From NCBI GenBank assembly GCA_021464415.1, contig CM038470.1, forward strand, positions 23,213,601 to 23,277,600: DNA of 64,000 nt. The letters are read 5' to 3'. This stretch comes from Lonicera japonica. Its lineage: Eukaryota; Streptophyta; Magnoliopsida; Dipsacales; Caprifoliaceae. The notes beneath the pieces were generated by a model that made no database searches, was not told where the DNA came from, and worked only from the letters and a program-made list of their open reading frames with translations. How positions within the stretch are numbered: the stretch's first letter is position 1; each line of letters begins with the position of its first letter. A program made the translations under genes and the position numbers. Positions 21,201 through 33,200 of the stretch are shown here, in pieces.

Positions 21201-24200
21201 ACAAATATAATTGACTTGAGGTCCACCGAGACAGGGACGGAGCCAGGATTTTAGGTTTGGGGGGACGAGAATATAAATGAATCAACAGCAAGAAATAATT
21301 ATTACAAAAATTATTCAACCTAAATTTTACCATCAAATAATAAAGCAAGTTAACGCAAAAATATAATATATATAATATGTCAATATATATATACAATTAC
21401 AAAAAATACACACACATATATATATACATATGATTACCCATGTGAATAAGTTACATTAAACACATTGACTTACTTAATCTTTTCAAAATAATTTGAGGGG
21501 ACGATACTTAATCTTTTCAAAATAATTTGAGAAGGTATATTTAATCTTTTCAAAATAATTTGAGGGGACGAGCTTTTATATTTTTTTATAAATACAAAAT
21601 TACTACTATATCTAATCTATTTTTAAAAGAATTTGGGGTGGCGACCGCCCTCGCACGCCCCCTAGATCCATCACTGCACCGAGAGACTTAGTAAAGATAT
21701 CAGCTAGTTGATCATTCGATTTCACGTAGCTAGTAGCGATCTCTCCTGAAAGAATTTTTTCTCTAATAAAGTGACAAGCAATCTCGATATGTTTGGTCCT
21801 GTTAGTAACCATCTCTCCCAAAAGCTTAAACTGTTAAGTAGTGGGCCAATAATGTATATCATACTCTTCAACACTCCCCCTCACGTGCGAGCCACTCGCA
21901 CGTGGATAGACAAACGAAACCAAAGGTGCACTTTGTGCACAAACAACAACATGCATACTGCACAAACACAAAGGGGGGAACAAATGCAAGCGGGAGGATT
22001 CGAACCCGAGACCTTGCAGAACCTGAGCTCTGATACCATGTGAGTAACCATCTCTCCCAAAAGCTTAAGCTGTTAAGTAGTGGGCCAACAATGTATATCA
22101 TACTCTTCAACAGGTCCTTTCATGAAAGACCGGATTAGACACAATGTGGAGAGCTGCTTGGTTATCGCATATCAACTTCATTTGTTGAATCTTCGTGAAC
22201 TTTAGCTCCTAGAGTAACTGTTTCATCCATATGAGCTCACACGTCGCTTTTGCCATGGCTTGATATTTTGTCTCAACGGTGGACAAGGAAACAACTGATT
22301 GTTTCTTACTCTTCCATAATACCAGATTTCCTCCAATGAAGATACAATACCCACTGGTCGAATGTCTATTATATGGGCAGCCTGCCCAATCAGCATCAGA
22401 ATAGCCAACAATCTTAGTGTGGCCTCTACTCTCATACAGAAGGCCTTTACCTTGTGCCTTTTTTATGTATTTCAAAATACGAACAACTGCCTCCTAATGA
22501 CTATCACACGGAGCACTTAGGAACTGGCTAAATATAGTAATCAAGAATGCTATGTCAGGACGTGTCACGGTGAGGTAGTTGAGTTTCCCAACAAGTCTCC
22601 GGTACTTACTAGGGTCTGATAATGGTTCCCCCTGATTAGGTAGGAGTTTGACGTTTGGATCCATCGGAGTCTCTACGGGTTTGCAATTTGTCATGCCAGT
22701 TTCTTTTAAGATATCTAAGGCAAGGATTGGGTTAATTTGCTAACTGAAATCAAATTGAAAGGACATCTAGACACAAAAAGAACATAATTTAAAGACAAGG
22801 TACGCAAGGGTTCGGCTTGTCCAATGCCTTTAACTTTTGTTTGAGAGCCATCGGCTAAGGTAATAGTAGACAATGAATCATAATAAGTAATAGAAGAGAA
22901 CAAATTCTTGTTACCAAACATATGATTAGAAGCACCAGAATCAAGAACTCAAGATCCAAGAGATGATGATTGAGAGATGCAGGCAATAGGGTTTACCAGT
23001 TTGATTTACATAAGCACCGGAGATGGATTGCTTGTTCTCTTGGAATTTTAGGAACTCAGCGTATTTAGTAGCAGATACTAAAAGTGTAAGGATTGATTTT
23101 TCGCTTGGAGTACCCATTCGAGTCTTGCGGTATAACCCAAAACAATACTAAACTAATGCTGGGAATATACCAGAAATATGCTAAAACACAGATCTTAGAG
23201 AGACGATCTGGGAAAAAAAAGGGATTTGGAAAGTGAATAGTACCAATGAACAATATAATGAACAGTGCTGGTGAACAATAACTCGATGAACATTGATGAT
23301 GAACAGTAACTCGGTGAATAGTGTTTTTTTTCCCTGTGGCGGCTAGGGTTTACACGTTGGGATAGAAACACAGCGGCGACAGCTAGGGTTTACACGCTGG
23401 GATAGAAACACAACGGCGACGGCTAGAGTTTACACGCTGGAATAGAAACACAGCGGCTAGGGTTTGGTTACTAGGTGATGGGCGATTAGGGTTTTGGTAA
23501 TTGCTGGAATGAAGACACATCAAACACGAGATTGGAGTAGGATTTTTCTCATTAATCCTCTGATACCATGCGAGAATACAAGAGATTGTGAGAATAATTG
23601 TTATTGATTATTGAGAAAAGGAGTACATCTATATATACAAGAGAGAGATCCACAAAATAAGGATATTTCCTTCTAATAAGGATTTCCTAATTATCTTCTA
23701 AATATACACATTCTATAAATAAAATATATACAAATCTTAACAAATTCTTTGTCTAAAATTCTATAATGCTTGTTTATATTTTAATTCTTGCATCAGCAGT
23801 GGTAATTGAATTTTTGTAGTTACAGAATTTCGTATATGCAACACCGATTTGCCTTACCAAATGATTGAGAGTTTTTTTCTTTCTTAACTTTTGCCACTCT
23901 CTAATCAACTCTCCATGTGCTTTTATGATTGCTTTTCTGAATCCTTATGCACAGCCAACCTGTTGTCCTTGTGGGGACCAACGTAGGGTGCCTTCATCAT
24001 GTGGAAATTTTTGTAAGTGGTATTATCTAAGTTTCTCAGGTTTAAAGTTACATCTGGGATCTAATCTGTAATTTCGTAGCTATTAATTTGATTTTTTTGT
24101 TAAACCAGTCGACAAGTTGATAAAAGGGAAGGCCAACACTGCACACTGTCTTCGGTTTCCAGGTGATTGGTACGGCCTTTGTTTTTGTTTCTCAGTAGTT

Positions 24201-27200
24201 CTGCTTTGATAGATGGATCCATCTTGCTAATAATATTAAATGAGAAGGCATGTAACAAAGGAAGTTCTGTTTCTTCTCTTTTGCGTGCAGTTTGTAAATG
24301 CTATTCTTTTGCGGGTTTATATATTCTTTAGAGATGATCAATATTTTATAAACTCTCCTTACTTGTTGCATGTCTTATTATTTGTTTCATTACTTTGTTT
24401 CAAGGGTTAAAAAAGTCCATCAAGATAAGACTTCAGAAAAATTGATGGAAAGAGACTTCACATAGAGTTTATGGAATGCTTTATTAACCTTCTTATATTG
24501 GTTTTTTATGCTATTACTCTAATGCCCTAGATTAGGCATAGAGGATTTATTAAAAAAAAAACCTTCTTATATTTATTGTCACCTCCTCCAATATGAATCA
24601 ATGAGGTCGTATCCTGGGGTTTTGATGGTACTCATGGCATAATTTATAATTTGGAAGCAACATAGTGCATTTGAATAACTCTATGCTCAAGTTTTATGCC
24701 TTTTTTTTAGTTTTTCCCCTTTCAAACATTTGTGTGGTCGTTAAATGATCCATAAAGTTTGTTTATATACTCCTAGGTTCCATGTGTTTGGTATTGGACA
24801 GCGGTCAGTTGGATTTAGTGTTCGTATTGAAGTGAAGACGGGGTCTAAATCAACAGTATGTTGTTTCTAATCGATTTTCTACTATTGTTGAATTTTCTAA
24901 TAAATTCCCATCAATATATCATTGAATTTTTTGCAATCACCTTCTATAGTTTGCTCTAAATTGCACAACTGAAGGATATTTTTTTCTTATTTTGTGCATA
25001 TTATGTTTACATTTCTTGACTTAAACTTACTTATGATCTCACCTAGGGAAAATAAAGAAAGAGAAAAAGCCTTGCTTCAGGGTTTGGAGAGGACCATATA
25101 TGGTTGACTCCGGCCTTATTTTGTGCTTTTATTTATTGAAAGCAGTTGTGAATTTGTAATATCCTTTCTTGAGGAAAATTAACAGAGATTTCATTTAACC
25201 TGGATAGACTGGTTATGCTAGCTGTTGATTTGATTTTTCCCCTTCCTTTCTGATATTGCCCTTTCCATTTGAATTATCATTTCTTTCTTCATTTTTAAAC
25301 CACCACACCCCTCATAGAAACAAAGAAGAGAAATTAATAATGTATATGAGGGTCCGTGATTGGTGTGAAACAAGATTTGTTTCCATTTTACGTTATTGTT
25401 AGCCGGTAGATGAAAAACTGCAGTCGATCATGTTCGAGATTATATAATGCATGTTAAGATTTAAGCAATAAGGATTGTGTAAACTTTATACTTGCAGGAA
25501 GTGATTGTTGGCCCCGAAAATAAAACTGCAATGTCAAATGATAATTTCCTCCAGGTGAATCTTGTGGGAGATTATGTTGGATACACAAACATTCCGTCAT
25601 TTGACAATTATTACCTTGTCATCCCAAGGCAGGTGTGTTATCTTCACTTAATGTGATTTTTATCAACATAATTCGAGAGCTGCAGTTGGTATATAAACTC
25701 TTGCAATATAAAGTCACCCAATATAATTTGTGCATGTATCTGGTAATTCTTTCTATAAGATTATATGAAGTCACAAATCTTCCATATATAAGATTATAGT
25801 TTGACTACCAGGTGTAAGCCTTGCGTCTCCATGTATAAGATTCTAGCGCCCCCTCCCAAATTGCAACTTAGTTATAGCTGGGATGGTCCTACTTAAAACC
25901 AAGAAACCAAGAATCCCCTTTGTGTCACCAAAGTGCCTCTAGTTCAAGGACGTTTGAGAGCATAACCACTTTCACCGTAGGATGGAACAACGTACAGATA
26001 ACCTGTGTTTGACAGATGGGGGAAAATAAGATTGAGGATGATATGGAAAAGTCGGTGTAATCACGAGTATGCATTTCTGGGACTTGTCCAAAAACAAAGA
26101 GTTCCCCTACTGACCAAAGGGTGAGATAGAACCAAGTTAGAGATTTAGTTGGTTTAAATTTTCACATTGACTTTCCTAATGTTCAGTATAATATAATATT
26201 GAGATTTTTTGACTTTTCCACCCATTTTATATGTGAAATTAGACTTACCCCCAGTTTTCATAATCGTTAGAAAATTAGACATTGTGCCCTATTTTATATG
26301 TGAAATTTTCACATTGACTTGCCTCGTGCATGTGGAGGAATCTCAAAGTATTGCGTAAAAACAAGAGGTTAAGTCAAAGGTTTACATTAAGAAAATTAGA
26401 CATTGCGCCCTATTTTCACGTAGTACTTTGAGATTCCCCACATGTCGGGGCCAAAGTCTAATGATTATGAAAACAGGTGGTTCAGTCTAATTTTGCATTA
26501 AAATAGGTGGCAAAGTCAAGAAAGCCCTTTATTAAGTTTTGATGATTCAACAGTAGCTCCTCTAGCCTTTGTTTAGAACACGGCACAATATTGCTGGGGA
26601 GTATGTGACAACATTTTTATAGAAAGAAATGGATTTTCTAAGAAACCTATGGGTTTAATTATGAACAAGCAAATTGTAGCTGACTGGACTGGACATTTAC
26701 AATCCTTGTTAAAATATTGATAGAAGATATTATATTAAGCTATTTATTAGTTTCTAGGGAATGTTTTGTACCTGCATTGGAGCTGATGATTTTTTTTGGG
26801 TTGCTTTCTGTTGTTTTATTTTTCTCTCTTGCTGAAGGGTATCCCAGGTCAACCACAAGATTTGGGTAGGAATTTTACTATGTGGATGCTACTTGAGCGA
26901 GTGAGGTTTACCCTAGATGGCCTTGAATGTAACAAAATCGGAGTCAGTTACGAAGCTTTCAATGGGCAGCCAGATTTCTGCTCTGCACCATTTTGGAGTT
27001 GCCTGCATAATCAGTTATGGAACTTCTGGGATGTTAGTAAATAAATCTAAACTTATTGCTTATGATGCATCTAAGTCATCCTACAGACTTCTCTACTTGG
27101 GAATATAATGTGGGTTTTTTTTTTTTTTTTTTTACTCCCCCCCCCCCCCCCCCCGCATTCCGGGATTCTTAAAGAATTCCATAAAAATGGTGGGCATTGT

Positions 27201-30200
27201 TTAATTGTTTTTAAACGTAATCTTTTGACTTAACCCACCATTTTCACATAATCCCTTAAGCCTCATGGAAGGGGATCAGTCTAATATCATACATAAAATG
27301 AGGGGTAAAGTAGCCCAAAAAAAACAACCTATAATCTGTTCCAATACAGTATTTTTGATATGGTAGTAATGATACACTACTATTTATGATTGTTTCCTTT
27401 TATAAATTTTTTTTCTCGGGCTTGAGGTGAGGTTGAACCTCATTTTGTCTGAGGCCTATCTCTCTCTTCTTCAGGGACAGCCTCCTTGGGTCTTTTAGAA
27501 CCTTGATTTCTCTGTAGAAATACTTCTTGTCAAGTGTTTGAATATTTTGATTTGAAAACTGAGAGGCCTTTTCATTGTTGTCGTATGCACAAATGATTCA
27601 GATGCATTTGCATCAATGGCTTGATTCTCTTCAGGGTCACCATGGGAATACTTTAGGACTCGTTTGGTTTGAATTTTAGGAAAAGAATTCACATTTTTAG
27701 ATTCCAGGAAAGCTCCTTTCCCGGCATTTGATATTCCTTGCCCATGTTTCATCAAGAGTGGAACTTTTCTTTACTCACACTGACAATAACTTGCAATATG
27801 TTATTAAATTTAAAAATAATTTAATTGAAATTAGATACCGTATTATAATATACTATTAAATATACTCTATCGTAATGCAAAAGAAAATGTTTGAGTTTTT
27901 GTTAAAAATAGGGATAATTTTGTCAAAAAAATAGGAAAGGACTCCCAGGAATTGTCTTAGGTTTCCCCACATTAAATATGGGAATGGATGTAAGGAATCC
28001 TCCTTTACTGGGCTCATCCTAAATTCTTTTGCAAAACTCCAACCAAACGTTGGAATCTAGGGTGAACAGGAATTGAGGATTTTAGGAACTATTTAAAGAA
28101 CGAACCAAATGGAACCTACTAGCAATCTTTTTCTTCCTTCAGGATGGCATACTTCCCAAGACATTTGAAAAATTCAGTATGATTCATAGAAGCATGGTAA
28201 TGGATTATAGGTCTATTAGGTTTTGAATTTTCAGGTAGTATTTATAATTCTCATACTTGTTTTAACTGAGAAGAATCTATCTTTTATAGACGGACCAGAA
28301 CCGACTCAGTAGGAAACAAGTGCCCCTTTATTGTGTGCAAGGGAGGTTTGAAAGGATAAATCAGCATCCAGTTATGTTTCTGAAATTTTAGATTTTCATA
28401 TTTACAACTGTTCCCTATGTATTTGGTATTTAATTATCTATATTTGTGTGCAGAATGCTGGGAGTCATTCTTTCTCCATAGGAATCACAGAGGTTCTTAA
28501 CACAAACCTTTTGATAGAACTGCGTGCCGATGATATAGAATATGTCTATCAAAGGTTAATATCAATTCCCTCAAATTAATTCCTTAAATTGACTTCAGTT
28601 TATCCAAAAGGTATGTTGTCATTGGAGGGTGGTGTTTTTGAGTTTTTGGTAATATCTTATCATGGATTAGGGCTTTGTTTTTCAGTTCAACAAGGCTTTA
28701 TTTCTGAACTATGTGGACAACTACTGGTCATTTTTTCCTTTTATCTGGGATCAGATCCTCTATCATCATGTAATAAACCATCATTGCATTCATGCAATTT
28801 TAATTTTTTGGCCTTCCTACTCATATATGGTTTTATGTCATATGTAGTCTCTCCGGGCTTCTCTGGGCTAGATTTTCATAAAACAAACAAAAAAAAAAAG
28901 TTACCTCAGTAATTCATAAACTTAATTTTATTGTCACTCATATATTGTTTCAGCAAGGTTGGCCCCTTGATACTAAATATTGCATGATTGGTCAGATGGG
29001 TACTAAGTGGTAAACCTACCATATTAATTGGTGTCGAGTATTATGAAACTTGATCTGGCTACTAGTTTCTTATTAGGCGAATGTTATCAACTTCATCTAG
29101 ACCTGCAATCTTATTATAGGATTAAATCACGCAAACTTTTAATTACAGCAGTTATTGTAGGGCCCACTTATAACCATCTTATTTTCTCTTTTTCCTTCAT
29201 TTTGAGTTTTTAAAATGGTCCTGTTCTGTATTATTGTTACTCTTGTTTTGTTACAATACTTACAGATGATTCCTTTTCAATGCTTACACAGGAGTCCTGG
29301 AAAAATTACAAGTATTACTGTCCCAACTTTTGAAGCCCTTACTCAGTTTGGGACTGCTACAATCACAACTAAAAATATTGGTGAAGTGGAAGCATCATAC
29401 AGCCTAACAGTATTCCTTCTAAACCATTATTTGTCTTATATCTCATGAGAAAATTCTCCCTACTGGACTGAATATTAACTTTTAATATGTGTTTTAATAG
29501 TCTACAACTGCCTCCAACCAAACCTCTTGTTATATTTAAGGGCCTTTTTTACTTTGCCCCCCATTCTATGTGCAAAATTAGACTTAACCCCCAATTTTCA
29601 TAATCGTTAGATTTTGCCCCTTGCATGCAGGGGTGTCTTAAAGAATTATGAAAAAACTGGGGTTAGGCCAAAGGATTGTGTTAAAAAAGTTGGACATTAC
29701 CCCCATTTCATGTTATTCTTCCCCAGCACGTAGGGTGCAAAATTTAATAATTATGAAAACAGGGGATTAAGTGCAATTTTGAATTAAGAAAACGGGGCAA
29801 AGTAAAAAAAGCTTTTTATTTGACTAATCCTCAGTTCCTTTGCATATTCTTTGTGCCAATTAAACTGAATTGTAAAGGAAAAGTTTATATTTAGCATTCT
29901 TATTTTCCCTAAGCGTGTAATTACTGCTTGAATAACAACTATTCCAAATTTCTTTTGGATCCAATAGTGATAAAAATTTACGTCTTGCAGTTTGATTGCT
30001 CAACAGGTGTCAGCCAAATGGAGGTGAATTCATACGAAATGAAAATGACTTCTCCCTTATGTTAGATTCATAATTCTTTCGAGGATATAATTTTCTACAA
30101 AAATTCCTTTTGAGTGTTTTTGCAGGAACAGTTCTATATAATGAAGCCAAAAGAAGTTACAACCAGGTCATTCAAATTGTACCCAACCACTGATCAATCT

Positions 30201-33200
30201 GCCAAATATGTGTGTGCAGGTACAAATCTAGATTGTTATTGCATAAAGTTGTCAAGTAGATCTAGTGACCCGAATCTAAGTCTTATAATTATGGTTGGTT
30301 GCAGCTATACTAAAGGACTCTGATTTTACCGAAGTTGATAGAGCTGAGTGTCAGTTTACTACTACAGCTACTGTGCTTGATAATGGATCACAGGTTTGGC
30401 AGTAAATTTTGCACTTGACACATGAAAATTGGTTTGTGTTAAACTGAGTGATAATTAAGATTGACCGTGCAAAGTAACATTCAGAATGAGAAACTTTAAG
30501 CAATATCATAATTTGTTTCTAAAACTGTCACATTGCCAAACTTAATATCTGAGGTAACAAATATATTTGTTCTTTTAATGTTCTCTCATGTCAATTGACT
30601 AAACAATGAAATTCAATCTCATTTCAGATTCCTTTTCAACCGCCGAAGACAAGTATAAATGGTTTCTTTGAATCTATTGAGATCTTCTGGAACAATTTGT
30701 TGGAGGGGTTGGCAGACTTCATTACTGGGAAAACATGCAGGTTTAGGCTTTCACTGCCTGGTTTCTTTGAAATATTAGTGTATCTACACTTTTGGTCTGT
30801 GAAGACAAGGTCCATATTAGGCTTTCCATGCCAAATAATTGGATGTAATTGTTAAAAGAGCATCTCCAACCTAAGAAGCACGGATAATAATATGAAGGAG
30901 GTGTATCCATATTGGATACCAATACTCCGGATACGCGTCAGAACTTACATATAAATAATTATTGAATAAATCCTCAATTACCAATACTTTTGAGGACGAC
31001 ACGTATCGGATATTACTCATACATAATTTAATGAATAAATTCTTACTTCCGGATACTCAATCAATACTTTTGAAGACTTGCAAACATGTAAAAAACAATA
31101 ATTGCACCTGGAGTTGGGACTTTTAGCTGCCATGGAAATAAAACAATCTAGAAGAATCAACTTAAGATTATATCAAAACAAAAGCCAGATAGGATACTGA
31201 ACTAGTGAGGATGGCCGGGAGAGAAGCCAACAAGATTGTGTGTAAACAATTGGAAATATACATGTAAATAATTACGTATGCACAAATGTATACCCATGAT
31301 ACCAATATTCTTTTGGTAGTTTAATTGCCAACTTGATTGATAAATGACATTTCTATGTTTTAATGATGTATATCAACTAATATATGTGATTATAATCATA
31401 TCTATATGTATATGTGATAATAATTGAATCTCCAATGTATTTGTATCCTATTTTTTCTAGAAAAGTTGTGTCTGCATCCGTATCGTAGTTTATCCCTATG
31501 ACATATCCAAATTTGTTCTTCTTAGTCTCCAACAGTACAATAAAAAATGGGTAGCCAAATAAGCTTTTGATTATTCATTTACTAGATCATTAAAGCAATA
31601 AAGCTAACAATTGTAAGCTCCATGGTCTCAATCCACAATTTTTACTGGATATAAATTGATTAGTTCAACTTTCAATCAAAATTTTGGAGGAAAAGAACAT
31701 TTGAATTTGGAAAGATTCTCTTATCTTCTGTTTTGAGTATTGAATAAGTGGGTCCATAATTGTGGTTATTGAACAAGATTGCTAATGTTGATTAATGAGG
31801 AGGCAATTTGATTATTGGTTTAGCAATTCTAAATTTGATAGACCATTGGGGTGGGGTTTCTGAAGTTTCATTACATATGTCTATACCTTAAGCAATTTAT
31901 TGATGAATATTGCCTCATTAACTCATACTTCAAAAACATGGCACTTTTTCTGGTAATAGTAACTATTAATATCACTTCTTCTGACCCGACGAAAGAGTCC
32001 CAGTTTCAATTTGTCACGTGACTCACGTCTCAAATCTAAGATTCCCGTTTCTGAGAATAGGCTACAAAAAGGATTGTATACAAACATTAACCTTTCATTA
32101 CAATGGTTAAGCATAAGCTAATGCTAGACCCTCTCTCTTCCCTTCTTTAGGTAAAGGATAATTATGAAAGTTCATAATATTTCTTATAAGTTTGACTTTC
32201 AAACGGGGATTCTAATTTGGACATGGGCACTACATGTTTATAGTTTTATTACTCTTTCGTTTCAAATTGATAGTCCTATTTTGACTTTGTTACTTCTAAG
32301 GAAACCCTAATTCAACATAATCAAGAATACAACTTATTTTCTATTGTAAGATGTGGTACGTTGATTATGTTCTTAAACGGAAGGGTAATATGACATTGTA
32401 AAAAAGAAAGTGGAACTATCATTTTGTGATGCTGGGAGTACATTTATTATACTATTCTAGCTAAATACCAAGTTACATTTCCATGGTTCTTATGGGCAGA
32501 AGGAAATGCACTGGGTTTTTTGACTTCAGCTGCCACATACAATATATCTGTATGAGTTGGATGTTAATGTTTGGTCTGCTTTTAGCAATTCTCCCAACAG
32601 GTAGGCCACATAAAACCAATGATGGAAAACCCAGGCATGTTTTTTTGTTTAAAAAACCCTTGATTTGAAGTAATAAATATCTTGACATTTTACTGCATTT
32701 TTGAGTTTCAGTTGCCGTGCTACTTTGGCTTCTACATCAAAAGGGAGTGTTTGATCCTCTTTACGACTGGTGGGAAGATCGTTCTTGGTCTGGAGAACAA
32801 AGAATTGGACATATCAAAAGGCACGGACTTCATACTGACCTGCCCCAAATCCGTTATAAGAGACATCATAAGCACGAAGCAAGGCAACATCATAAACATG
32901 ATCCCAAAAGAAAGCGTAGAAATATTCATAATGATCAAAGGTACAACCATTTTGAGAGGGATAGTGATTATCAGTATTATCTTCACCATGTTCACAAGGG
33001 TAAACAAAAACATGGGAGAACCAGGAGTTCAAGTATTATGCAACAAATTTACTTGGACAGAGGGGAAGATGATTTTGTTGAACACCGTAGACGCAAAAGA
33101 GAAACAGAATCTGTTGAGGGATTGCGCAAAATTTCGAGACACAGTGATGGAAATCTCGAGGAATATCACAAGCATAGACATGCACCTTTGGAGGATACGC

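Larger units (their letters stand above)
20983..23742 (-). mobile_element. Internally deleted Ty1/Copia retrotransposon in HAP2 intron 4
   Basis: The element lies antisense to HAP2. LTRs of 172 and 174 bp (20983-21154, 23569-23742) are near identical and are bounded by TG...CA when read on the minus strand. Both flanks show the same 5-bp duplication AATTC (20978-20982, 23743-23747). Next to the 5' LTR the minus strand reads TGGTATCAGAGG, a primer-binding site of the initiator-Met-tRNA type. Next to the 3' LTR it reads GAGGGGGAG, a polypurine tract. Coding remnants are a protease-side segment joined to the end of reverse transcriptase and to RNase H; the integrase and most of the reverse transcriptase are missing. 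It is further broken by an hAT-like element (21232-21676) and a TRIM (21800-22112). Without these the copy would be about 2.0 kb, so it is non-autonomous. Confidence 0.93.

Noticed and set aside
21476..21563. CRISPR-like array of three repeats
   Set aside because: The repeats are adjacent without spacers, lie in a plant hAT-like element, and the context is eukaryotic.
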